Of a stretch of DNA of 64,000 nucleotides, positions 11,901 through 23,900 are shown piece by piece. The notes below the pieces were generated by a model that ran no database searches, was not told where the DNA came from, and saw only the letters and a program-made list of their open reading frames with translations. This DNA is from Patella vulgata (Eukaryota > Mollusca > Gastropoda > Patellidae). The stretch is from assembly GCF_932274485.2 (NCBI RefSeq), contig NC_065881.2, forward strand, positions 59,220,702-59,284,701, given 5' to 3'. Every line of letters starts with the position of its first letter. Within the stretch, counting starts at the first letter, position 1. Made by a program: the position numbers and the translations under genes.

Positions 11901-14900
11901 AACTCAAAACATCAAAAGTGTTCAAGAGCCGAAAAAGATAACCATTCCTTTTGGTTACCGGTAACCATAAATAGAATGTAACGGTTTTGAATTTCTGCGT
12001 GATTCGAGCAGAACATCAAGAATGTTTGGTTCCCAATTTGCACCGGGGGGTGTGTGTCAGACAAGGAAGGTGTAGCCGTCTCTTTTAAACATGGTGGAAA
12101 CATTGGTCCTCACATGCACACATTGGCGTGCTCCGAAACGCCAGTCTTATTGAGAGTACTGCGAAACGCCAGTCTCCGCAAAATGTTCTCCACAATACTG
12201 CACACGTGACATAGGAATATTAACATTACGTTTGTCTCAAAATGGCCGAAATATTACTTTGGGTCATTAAACCACGACCATTTCCTTTTATTTGGTCATT
12301 ACACACCGTCTAGAATTTTCTTTTTTTTTTATCTTCTGATTTTGGCTTTTAGGAAGCGTCAGGTTTAACAAAATTCCAGGTTAATCATGTGAAAGAATTA
12401 CTGAAGGGAAAGAACTCATCTCTCCCGTCCTTGGAACAGTAAGTTTTTGTTTCCGTCATACATCTGTGTATCTTCATTGGATTTGATGAGAATATATCAA
12501 CCAAGATAATACATTGTTTATACGCATTCGGCTAGGATTTTAACGTGTATGTAAAGCTCGGTTCATACTACATCCGTATCCATAAACGTATCCGCATCCG
12601 TATTCGCACCCGCATCCGTATCCGCGTTTTGCCGTTCAAATAGAAAACGCGAAAACGTCCGGCTTTCAAGGCTGAATTGTCTGTCAGAGATAACATATTG
12701 TCATTTGCAATCAGGGAGTCTGACAGTGACACAGAGGAAGTCTTTCTTTTGTATTTGTGGACCCAAAGATGAAAGAGAAAAAAGAGAGTAGGGGTCCATG
12801 AAATGTTACAAAGAAGAAAGAAATATGGAGAATACCACAACCTGGTGCAAGAATTGTATTTTCATCCGGACAAATTCAGACAATATTTCCTCTGTCTTGT
12901 CCATGTTGTGTTCTTCACAAGACAACACAAATCCACAGCACACAAGGCCAGGCTTTTCTTGGAATGGATTGAGTTTCTACTTGGGGAGATGATGTAATAA
13001 GGAGAAAGTACTCGCTGTTTGGCTAAAGCTCGTACTGGTATACTTTAGTTACTTTTAGAGAAATGGTTCAAATAGAATCCGGCACGTATTGCGCACAAAA
13101 ACAACTGCGTCCTTTAAGCCGGATTGATTGCTCCCAGAGCGTATTTTTGTAAAGTGCGTCCGGCATTTAGGCTAGTAAGCCGAGCTTTAGCCAATCAGCG
13201 AGTACTTTCCCCTTATTACATCATCTCCCCAAATAGAAACTCAATCTCTGACAGACAATTCAGCCTTGAAACCCGGACGTTTTCGCGTTTTCAATTTGAA
13301 CGGCAAAACGCGGATGCGGGTGCGGATACGGATGTGGATACGTTTATGGATACGGATGTAGTATGAACCGAGCTTTATGCGAACAAAATCATGCCTGGGA
13401 AGTATACCAACAATCACCAGGAGGGTTTTTTTTAAGATGTATCCACTTTCGTATGAAATGAATAAATCCTTAGCCCGAAAAACCAGCGGTGGCCTGGCAA
13501 GATTCGCCCACATTTTGCAAGAGATATATGGAGAACAAGCTAAAAACAAAAGCGATTTTTCATACAATAAGGGGGCCATAATCCAAAAAGTTATGGTCTG
13601 AAATGCGCAAATATCAAAAGGGGCTGAGATCTTTGGGCTATAAAGATATTATTATGTTAAGTTTCATTACAATCGGATAAAAATTGTGACTTCTAGAGGG
13701 TCCACAACCTTCGTATATTACTTTTACACAATTTGCGTACAAACAGCGGCCATTTTGTCGGGCAGTTTCATTTCGATTAACATAAATTTAAAGTTTCATC
13801 AAAATCGGATAAAAAATTGTGACCTCTAGAAGGCCCACAACCTTGACATACAATATTTTTACACCATTTGCGAACGAGGGCGGCCATTTTGTCCATCAGT
13901 TTTGGTTCGATTTTCACGAAATTCGAACTCAACCATCATTAGGGTGTAACGGTAATATAGTCACGCGTTTTTTTAAAATCAGATAATAATTGGGACCTCT
14001 AGAGGGATCACAAGCTAAAAACGCGATTTTTCGTACAATCAGGGGCCATTCTCCATGAAGTTATGGTCCGATATCGAATGGAACCCAGATCTTTGGGAGA
14101 TAGACCCATATCTCAAGTTTCGTCAACATCGGATAAAAATTGTGACCTGTAGAGTGTCTGCAAACAAATTGTGACCTGTAGAGTGTCTGCTAACAAATTG
14201 TGGACGGACGGACGTCCGGTCAGGGGCGATGGCATATACATGTATGTCCACATTAAGCATTTTACGGACATGTCACGAGGCAGTGAAAAGTCAGTCCGCC
14301 GCACCGATATGCCTATACAATTTCGCTATAATAGTTATGAAAACAGATAACGTAAAAATATGTAGAATATGCTGAACATTTCAGTCAAATTGAGCCACTC
14401 TGAACCGAGATATTAGCTTTTGAATTTTTGGCTAGCCTCAATCATCATTACTAAAGTCGGTACGATAAAAAACAAAGTCTTGATTATCCATTTCTGCGTT
14501 TAATTAATTATCCTTCACAAAATGTATTCCAATCCGCTACATATCACAGACTATCAATGGCATCGAGAGTTGATTATGGTCTGAATAAGTTAATTAATAA
14601 TGTCTAATTAATAATGTAGATAACATTTCAGGCCCAAAGAAAGACCTGCACTAGACATATTTAGCTCTTAGTTTGAAGAACACTTTTGAACCACGCAATT
14701 AGTTTCTGTGGTTTTTTACTTAATAACATATCGGATAATAATTCTTATGTGCCGGGCTTTGATTTAAAATAAAAAATCGATTGTGGATAGAAAAAGCTTA
14801 AATGTTGTTTATTCCATTCCTATTTTAGGTTAGAGAAGTTGAATGGTAGTATATGGTCTATAATACGATATAGACATGATCCTACATACCGTTTCTCAAT

Positions 14901-17900
14901 ACGTGTAACATCTACATTTACTGTGGCTGTTCTTTGTTTATATGAGGTAAATATGTAGCCTATTTACTTCAAGATGTTACGAACCGGTACGTAGTATTAC
15001 ATTATTTAAAATGTTAAAGGAGCCCAACTTCTAACTCAACATTCAATATTGGTCCATTTCAACCAAGTCATGCTAATTTCTTGCCGTGAAAATATGGGAT
15101 CCAAATATCCAATATTTAAGACACAATGTTTTCTATGGTTTCGGGTGCAATTTGTAATGAACAAAGCTACAAGACAAGTAATTAGTTATGGCTGATTCAC
15201 AACCGAAAAAATAATAATAAATAAAACGCGAAGTTTCTCTTTTGTGTGTCCTTTATGCTTACACTATGTTACTGTGTAACAAGATTTTTAATAAGTGCGG
15301 GTTCGACTGAACGCTTAGCCAATGAAAGTAAGTCTTTCCTTCCACATTAAATAGTTTCAGTACATCACAGTAGCTCATATCAGATAACTAGTAGAAAAGT
15401 AGTTCAATCTTATATAAAGTGGATCAACATTATATCAGAACGAATCAGAGATCTAATTTTAATCAGATTGTATTCAGATTTTATTTCTAGACGATAATGT
15501 CCCTTTAAAGCAGGTCATATTGTTCGTATTGATACCTTCATTTGAACATCCCAGACACGTGATATTAATATTTACTTTATCTTACACAGCTTTTATGGTA
15601 TATAAACATGTGCAATTCAAAGTATATTATATATGAAATTGTTTTAGTGCATGGCAATGATTATATTTTAATAAATCCAAAAGTATAATAAAAATATATT
15701 GAGACGCAGTGAAATCGCACCACTGATTTGACTTAAGTGCTGGCGAGACATAATGCAGATTAAATGTGTATATTTTTTTTTGCTGGATATTCGGCTGGAC
15801 ATTTACGGACAAAAGTAACTTAACATGCCACGAAGATCATGGGACTAAAAGTCAAGCCAACATGGAGGATATCATCTTCAATAGAAGGCTTGATCTCGCT
15901 TTTATCTCCGTACATCTTCCAGGCCAGTAGCCAGCCTGCTAGCTGCAGGGGGACAGTGAACCTTTTAGGGGAGGTGGGTGGATCTCTCCTCCCGAACGAA
16001 GGGGGTACCGGGTCCCTCCCCCGAAAATTTTTTAAAATTGGACGGCCGCAAACGCTTTTCCCAGCCCAGAAAATCGTTCTCTAGCAAACTCTTAACATAG
16101 AGTGACAAGACAGGGGCCCCACGAAAGTGGGCCATTGGGCAAGTCAGTACAAAATATATGGCAGAACATAACCAATAATATGAGACTGAGTGCAAGGTGC
16201 CACGTCCCCAAACAATACTCCACATGATGATCCCTGACTCCTGTCTATGACAGATAGTAGATATTTTAGAACTATGGTCTATAATTTTTTCTTTTTTTGG
16301 GGGGGGGGGGGAAATCATTTTTCACCCGACTGGCTACGAGATTGACATCTTCGTTGCTTCAGGAACACGGGAGGACATACATGGAAGCCTCTGTCATTCT
16401 AAATGGCTACCTGTGGAAACTTTCTCCACTCTCGTTTCAGTGCAGCTTCTAATGGTCACGGTCCTCCTTCTCTCTTGAACGAAAGCAGTTTTGTCTTCCC
16501 CGCAACTTTTTAAAGACGCATTTTATACCCAATGTCTACACAATAAAATCCTTATTTTGAACATTCCCATTCGAATTCAGTTTTGTGTGTTTGAAAGAAT
16601 CAATCTGTAGTGTGTTTACATTCCCATGGCTGTGATCCCATGTTGTTACAGTCATATGTGTTTCATTGCCTCTCGATCTATTTTAATTTATAAAGGCTGT
16701 GTATCATTGTGTCTCAATATATTTCAGCTATGTGACCTCAAATACATTGCACCACACCCAACACCAAGCTCAATGTATGGCACACACCACAGTTTGTACC
16801 TGGATTTCAGAAACTGAAGCTCCTAAATTTTAGATTACCTTGGGCAATGATATCTTAAAAATAACCCCAAATCCTCTATTTTTTTATTTGTCAGACATAC
16901 ATGTACCTCTATATGCAGATATTCTATGGTTCTTTTCCAGTTCGCTTTAATGTCATTTCTGACTGTTGACAAAACATTGGATACAGTACAGAACACATTT
17001 GATACTGTAGATAAGTCAACACTTATTGAAACATTTGGGGCAGAAATTCTTAATCAGCTAGATTTACTGATAAACACTGTGAGAGGTGAGTCCTCAACAT
17101 CTAGACTAATTATTTTCAAACTAGGTCTGCAACAGCTTGTACCAACTATCAAGATAAAGAGTCCAAATATAGGTTTTGGCATACAACTAATCTATTGCCA
17201 ATGATAAGACTAGTTATGCTTATGTAATTATTTCTTCTTGTGGTTATTAAGAGTTCAAGTCCAGGTCACATTGTTTTCAGAGAGTTTACTTTCTGATCCT
17301 TCAGTCTCAGAATCAGGAATATTGACCACATACCTTTCTTTGATTCTAGACCAAAAGTGGGCAAACCGGGATATTTGGAAAGAGTCAAATTTGCTATAAA
17401 CAATTAGGGGGAACTGATTACTTGTCTTAGTCCTAGGAACGGGTAATGTCTTTAGCTCTGTCTTGGGCCAGTTATGAAGCAGTATAGTTAGTGTTCCTAT
17501 GTAGAACAACTTTGGTAGAGAATATCATAAGGCAAAACTTTGAGTACAGTATTGTAAATACTTATATTATGTAAAGTCAAATTATACAGTATAATAATGT
17601 GATATAAAATATTATAGAGCACCTATAAACCATCAGAATAGTTGCTCTGTTGAGCAATAACATTATATGTTACAATCAATAACATTTTATGTTACAATCA
17701 AAACATACAAAAACACATTCTATGCAAAGTACCCTACCTCAAAATAAATACAACTGGTATCATAAAACAAGTAGTAAATGGTTGGTATTAAAATATTATA
17801 TAAGATTATTGCTCGAGGCAAACAAATTCTTGGGTTATAAACTATTTATAGTTCTAAATGCTAAACTAAGGAATAGGTGTATATTAAAGTGGAGTTTTAC

Positions 17901-20900
17901 ATGAATTGTCTGAAGAATATCCAAATTTATTGTGGATCATCTTTAAGTTTATTATGGACATGCATCAAACTCTTGAAATATTTGACAGTTTTCACTTTCA
18001 ACTCCAGTGTAGCATCTTCATCGCAAATGAAGATAGTTCTAGGATGTTGCTGGAATGCTGAGACTGTCCACATGTGGTTGATGCCATCCTCTATGGCCTT
18101 ATGCAGGGCAAATGCTTTGTGAGCTCCTGTTATTAGAATCATTACTTCATTGGCATCCATTACAGTTCCAACACCAACAGTTAAAGCTTCAGTTGGAACC
18201 TTTGACACGTCACCACCGAAAAAACGAGCATTGGCTATAATAGTATCTTGAGCTAAAGTTTTCACTCTAGTTCTGGACACCAAACTTGAGCCAGGTTCGT
18301 TAAAGGCAATGTGTCCGTCTGGTCCTATACCGCCAATAAACAGTTCAATGCCACCAGCTTCCTTAATTTTCTTTTCAAAACTCGCACATTCCGCTTCAAG
18401 ATTGGGAGCATTACCATCTAAGATATGAGCATTTTCTGGATTTATATCGATATGCTTAAAGAAATTATTCCACATAAAAGAATGGTAACTCTCGAGGTGA
18501 TCCTGTGCAAGACCAACATATTCATCCATATTAAATGTTTTCACATATCGAAAAGAAATCAGATTTTGTTTGTGAAATTCTATTAACTTTTTGTACATTC
18601 CTAAAGGTGTGCTTCCAGTTGGCAAGCCTAAGGTAAAATATCGGTTTGGTCCTGGATTAAAATCTATGATCCTTCTGCGGACATACTTTGCTGCCCATTC
18701 TGAAACTTGTGAGTAGTCGTCTAAGATAACAAGCTTCATCTGTGAAAAAAATATAATATATGAATAAACTTATTGAGAATCAGGACTGAAAATATTGAGT
18801 TGGGATTGGTAAATGCAGGGCTTTGCTTTTGAAAATCGTCCCCTTACTTTCTTCCGATTTTCATCTCTGTTACTGTGTTTTGTATCATTTTATTGAAAAA
18901 TAAATATTGGGACTGCATTGCCATTTTGACAAAATTGTATGAAATAACACCAACGGCAACAGGTCAGTTGACATATCAAAAATTAGAAAGTTGGTATGCC
19001 GTTTGAATTGTCCTGTCCCGAACTTAAATAAATATGTTATTTGTAAACTGTCAATTAATTATGGACAGCAGTTGGTTTTATAAAAAGGATAAACTGATAC
19101 TGAGATCTTTAAATATTCATTGTCACTTACCTTTTCGACAAGAAAGGCGCTATGACCATCAGCTGATAAGTCTCGTCTAACCAGGCGTAATCCGGTAAAC
19201 GTAAACCGAGCGGTCTGGTTTAACGAGACTATTAGCTGATAAGGCGTACTTGATTCATACGTTTTAATCGCGGCCAATTTAGACAGTTCGCAATCAAAAG
19301 GTCACACGCGCGTCCTGTTCGTACCGATAAGTTATGCAATGTTGAGTTTATCACATCGTGCGATGTATCAATGACCAGTTAGTTATACGATAAGATAATG
19401 TTGGTAGTAGAATATGTTTGGAATTTGCAGACCGAAATATATTACCTATCTTATAGCATCCCAGTGCAGATATTTAGGACTATCCTAACCAAAAGCACCT
19501 TTGTTGGATTAAAATTGTCAGTTTCAATGAAAAGACGACAAACTTGGAGGTTGAGGGAGATAGGCAATTCAATTTCGATTTCCTTTATGCAAATAAATAA
19601 TACATTATAATAAATAATTTCTGGTTAACAAACGAGCATTTGCCTGAAATGATTAAAGATACTCTCCCGCGTGTGATTTGATGATCTAGTTGGACGAAAA
19701 ACATATTCAATCTAATTAATCTATCGAACATTTGCTTCAAATCCCTATTAAAACTTTGTATTCGCGGGGAGATACCCCAGGCTATAAATAAACTGTTTGT
19801 TAGAAGCCATGGTTGTCACCTAATTTCATTGAGGGAGGGTCCATTTTTCAAAATGTATTTTTCACTACTTACTGTCCATTTACCATACATATTTAGGCCT
19901 AAGTAAATTCTTAATTATTTTCTGTCAACTTCTTTTCCCACCGTTTAACTGCAGGGTCTTTTGTACATTGACACCCCTCAATGTTCCCCAAACCGCCTAA
20001 CAATTTGATCAAGAAATAACAACCGCCTCCTAAGCCAACTTAGCACACAATAAGCTGGCAGACAACAGTCGGGTTTCCAGTAAGTGATACCCTGATATTC
20101 GTGCCCAGCGCTTGCCCCCGTGGGTGTTTTTCGGGTAATCCAGTACATGTATTTTTGTCCCCCACCTTTCATTACATCAATACCTTGACTAAGTTCGATG
20201 ATGAACATGTTCTGTTCAGGTTAAGCAAAGCGATAAGCAGATTGATTGGTGGAGACTTTGGGACACAATAACGCTCTTAATTGATATAGGATGTTTGAAC
20301 TTGGTGTAGGTGTTTATTGGGTGACGCCTTGATGAAGTGCGAAGATGAGCACTTTCTGTTTAGGGTAAGCAGAGATAAGCAATTTGATTGGTTGATAACT
20401 TTAGTTCTAATTAAGTGAGAGTGATGAAACTTGGTGAATAGTTTCATTACAATAATACCTTGACTAAGTTCGATAATGAACATTTTCTGTTGAGGGTAAG
20501 CAGAGCGATACGCAATTTGATTAGTCGAGACTTTAAAACACAATAATTCCCCTTCTAATTGAGGTGCAATGTTCAAACTTGATGTAGGCGTTCATTAGGT
20601 GAATGCCTTGACGGAGTTCGATGATGAACATTGTCTGCTTACTGCAAGCAGAGATAAGCAATTTGATTGGTTGATGCTTTGGGGCACCATAACCTTGTTT
20701 ATAATTAATAGTAGGCCTAAGTGCAGGAGGATCGCACTACATGCAAAACAAAAATCTACAAGATAAACCTAAAAAGTAGAAAGATATTGAACTTATATAA
20801 GTAGATTAGATAACCTAATTGTGAAGGGAAATATACACTAGATTTTCAAGAATGGTTAGTTTGTAATGAAAAGCTATTAAGTCCACACACGTGACGCCAT

Positions 20901-23900
20901 CCAAGAGCATATCCAAACAGGGGGGTGCGGGCGCCGCAAACCAATGAAAAGAGTAACAAATGAAAAGGCAGATTTTATTTTTTTTTAAAGTAAATTTAGT
21001 AATGTCCAACTGCCAAATACTGTTTCCACTATGTCGTGCATGAACGAACGTGGGGGTTGCGCTAATTTAGAAAACTTCATTTTCGGTCAAGACTTTAGTA
21101 TACGCCAGTTCCACTCAAAGGTATACCGAAATTCAGAATTTCCTTGTGGATGTGTCTGGGATGTAATCGGAAATGTTTGAAAAAGTGCCCCCTCTTCTGA
21201 AATAGTGTCCTGCCTTCTAAAATGGTGCCATACCTTCTGAACTAGCATCCTCCATTCTGAAAATGTACCCTCGAGTTACCACAAATACTCATGGAAATGT
21301 CATCATATTCCTATTGTCCTAGTGACGATATTGGGCCCTCTTTTCCAGCCAGATCCTGTGACACTAATTAAAACCAATCGCGCTCAGTGTACGTACATGC
21401 ACCATCGATCACTCCTCGCTGCTAGTTTGCTTTCATCCTCAGTGGGATAGGGAACCAGTCAACGCTTATGGTAATCGACTGAATGTAGCTTGTATTTATC
21501 TGATTTTGTTTTTTTTCGATTAGGATATGCAACAGTCAACATGTGCGTGAATCAGTGTGAGTATTTCATGCACTTTCCTATGGTTTTAGATAGAGACTGG
21601 AACCGATGATTTCGTTGTCTAAATCTGTGGATAAACAAATGAAACTGGGTTTGCATATTTGAATATTATGCAGCCTAAAGTATCCCACATCAAAGTGCCT
21701 AGGCATTCACACAACAACCCACGTCCTTCACAGTGCCGGACTGGGCCCACCTGTCCACCTGTCCGTGGGCCTAAGCTCATTAAAAAAAAAGTGGGCCTAA
21801 GCCTATAAAGAAAAAAGAAAAAAAGAGAAAGAAAGGAGAGGGGAGGAAAGAAAAGAAAGAAGGGAGGAGAGGAGAGGGCAGAGGACATGGGAAAGAAAAG
21901 ATAGGAAAAAAATGACTGACAAACAACACAAAAAAATAAGTGTACTACAAGGAAAGAACTTTATGAGTTTGACCTCATTATACCGAGAACCGTGTAATTC
22001 ATCTTTTAACCTCTACTTAGTTCTTCATAAGTCATTATCGCCGAAATAATCGCCAAAAACTTGCCAGTTTTGAGTTTTTCGCGAAAAATTATATTCTGTG
22101 ATGTGCGTCAACAGAACTGTCAAATACGTGTACTGTATGTATATTATAATTTGCATTATTTTCATCACGTAGAATAAAAGGTTTTGGTTTTTGACACTGA
22201 AGAGAATTCTCAAATTCATCTAATGATAGTGCTCTTGGGTCATTCTGTTATCTAATTGTATCATGAAATCAAAAATTTGCCTTCTTCTGCTTTGGTCTGA
22301 AATGCTTGGAAAATGGGTTTGCGGTTGTCAATTTTCAAAATTTTCCGGGGGGGGGGGGGAGAATCCCCCAAGACCCCCCTCGGACATGCGCCTGTTTGTC
22401 ATCCATAAAGCATCGACTCCCTCTAAAACAACCACCTCTCCAATAAAACCCCACCATTTTTCGTCACAAAATAACCCTGACTCTTAGCTACTCTAAAACC
22501 CCTGTTGTAAATGAACGTACCCCGTATTTCATAAAACAACCCCGATCCCCTACATGGGCTTAGCTAGTTACTTTAGTACTCAGTCTAGTTAATACTGTAT
22601 TTGGTTTACAAACATCCCTGTTACATGCCACGGTATGTACAGTTTTCAAGGACTAGACTGAGTTTATTTCAACTGTTATACTTGTACTCATCAAATACAG
22701 ATTAATCTGTTAACCAGTCAGACTGAGTTGATTTTAAACTGTTAAACTAGAACTGACTGAATACAGATGGGAATCTAGCAATCAGTGAGATGATCTTAGA
22801 TCCGTACTCACTGAATACAGATTATTGCCTACAATGTTCATGTTGAGATCTTTATATCTCAGCGACCATGACGAAATCTGGAGGTGGCCTTAAGACATAG
22901 ATCTAGCCCCACATCTACAACTCAGTTATTGCACCACTGCTATTCGTCTAATTCCAACATAAAAGTATTACTTATATTATAAGTACTATAAGTTTGTGCC
23001 GTATCTAATATACTTTCTTACTAACCCCATCTCACAGAGTATCCTTTCTTGTCCCATGTCGAATAAATTATACAAATTTCTATTTGTAGGATGCTGGTAC
23101 ACTGCATATGGTGCTGGCTCATTAATTATGTTAAACTATGGTATGAAAATATTTTTAAAATATCGCATGCATAGTTGTAGATTAATGAGGGGAGACTACT
23201 CTTTTATTCCCCCAAAAATCAGACTTATGTCCAAGAGTATGATTCTGGTAAGTAAATACATTGAATCAATAAATATATATTAATTTATATCTATATTTGA
23301 CTTAATATGCGTGTATCTGAAACCATAATAAAATAATATTCAAATCGGTTGCGCCGAAGAGAGAACAGAAGACGAGAGATTAAGCAGAGCATTTTTAAAG
23401 AATCTGAAGCCCGGGGTCATATGGCGCTCAACCACGAAGTATCGTTGCTGTTTAGTTATTATATATTTCAGAGTAGAAGCTTAATGTACAGTGGATCTCA
23501 AGTAGCCTATTTGTTATGGGGTAAGTTTTAAAAAGCCAAATCCCTTTTTTTTCTGGTCAAAATAAATCTTTTAATTGTTTCAGCTATTTTGGGGGCAATC
23601 CCGGGCAAAAATAGACTGATTAATCCAGTCTGATAGCTGGCGCTTCAAGTGAAATGGGGCATTACACGTTCAAAAAAAAAAAAAACCGTCAAAATTTTGA
23701 TGTAGAAATTTGATACATAATTGTAATGTGCAATTGCCCATACACGATTCAATGATTTTCCACCAAAAATCAGTCTCGTCAAAATCTTTGACATGGACGC
23801 ATAGGTCACTGTCGCAATAATTCTCGCTTTGGACTCCGACTTAAGACCTCGAAGGAAATGGTCGAAAGACTGGTTTTGAAGCGTCGAAAGTACGCTCACA

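Noticed and set aside
12568-13579. Arg/Met/Ile-rich frames (IRMRVRIRMRI...)
   Set aside because: They come from the hexamer-like CCGCATCCGTATCC pattern in the Harbinger inverted repeats, not from a gene.
17255-17509. Minus-strand frame of 84 codons with protein-like composition (KTLPVPRTKTSNQ..., SDSETEGSESK)
   Set aside because: No family recognised, no clear splice sites in phase and not in frame with GNPDA. It may be a transposon scrap or chance.
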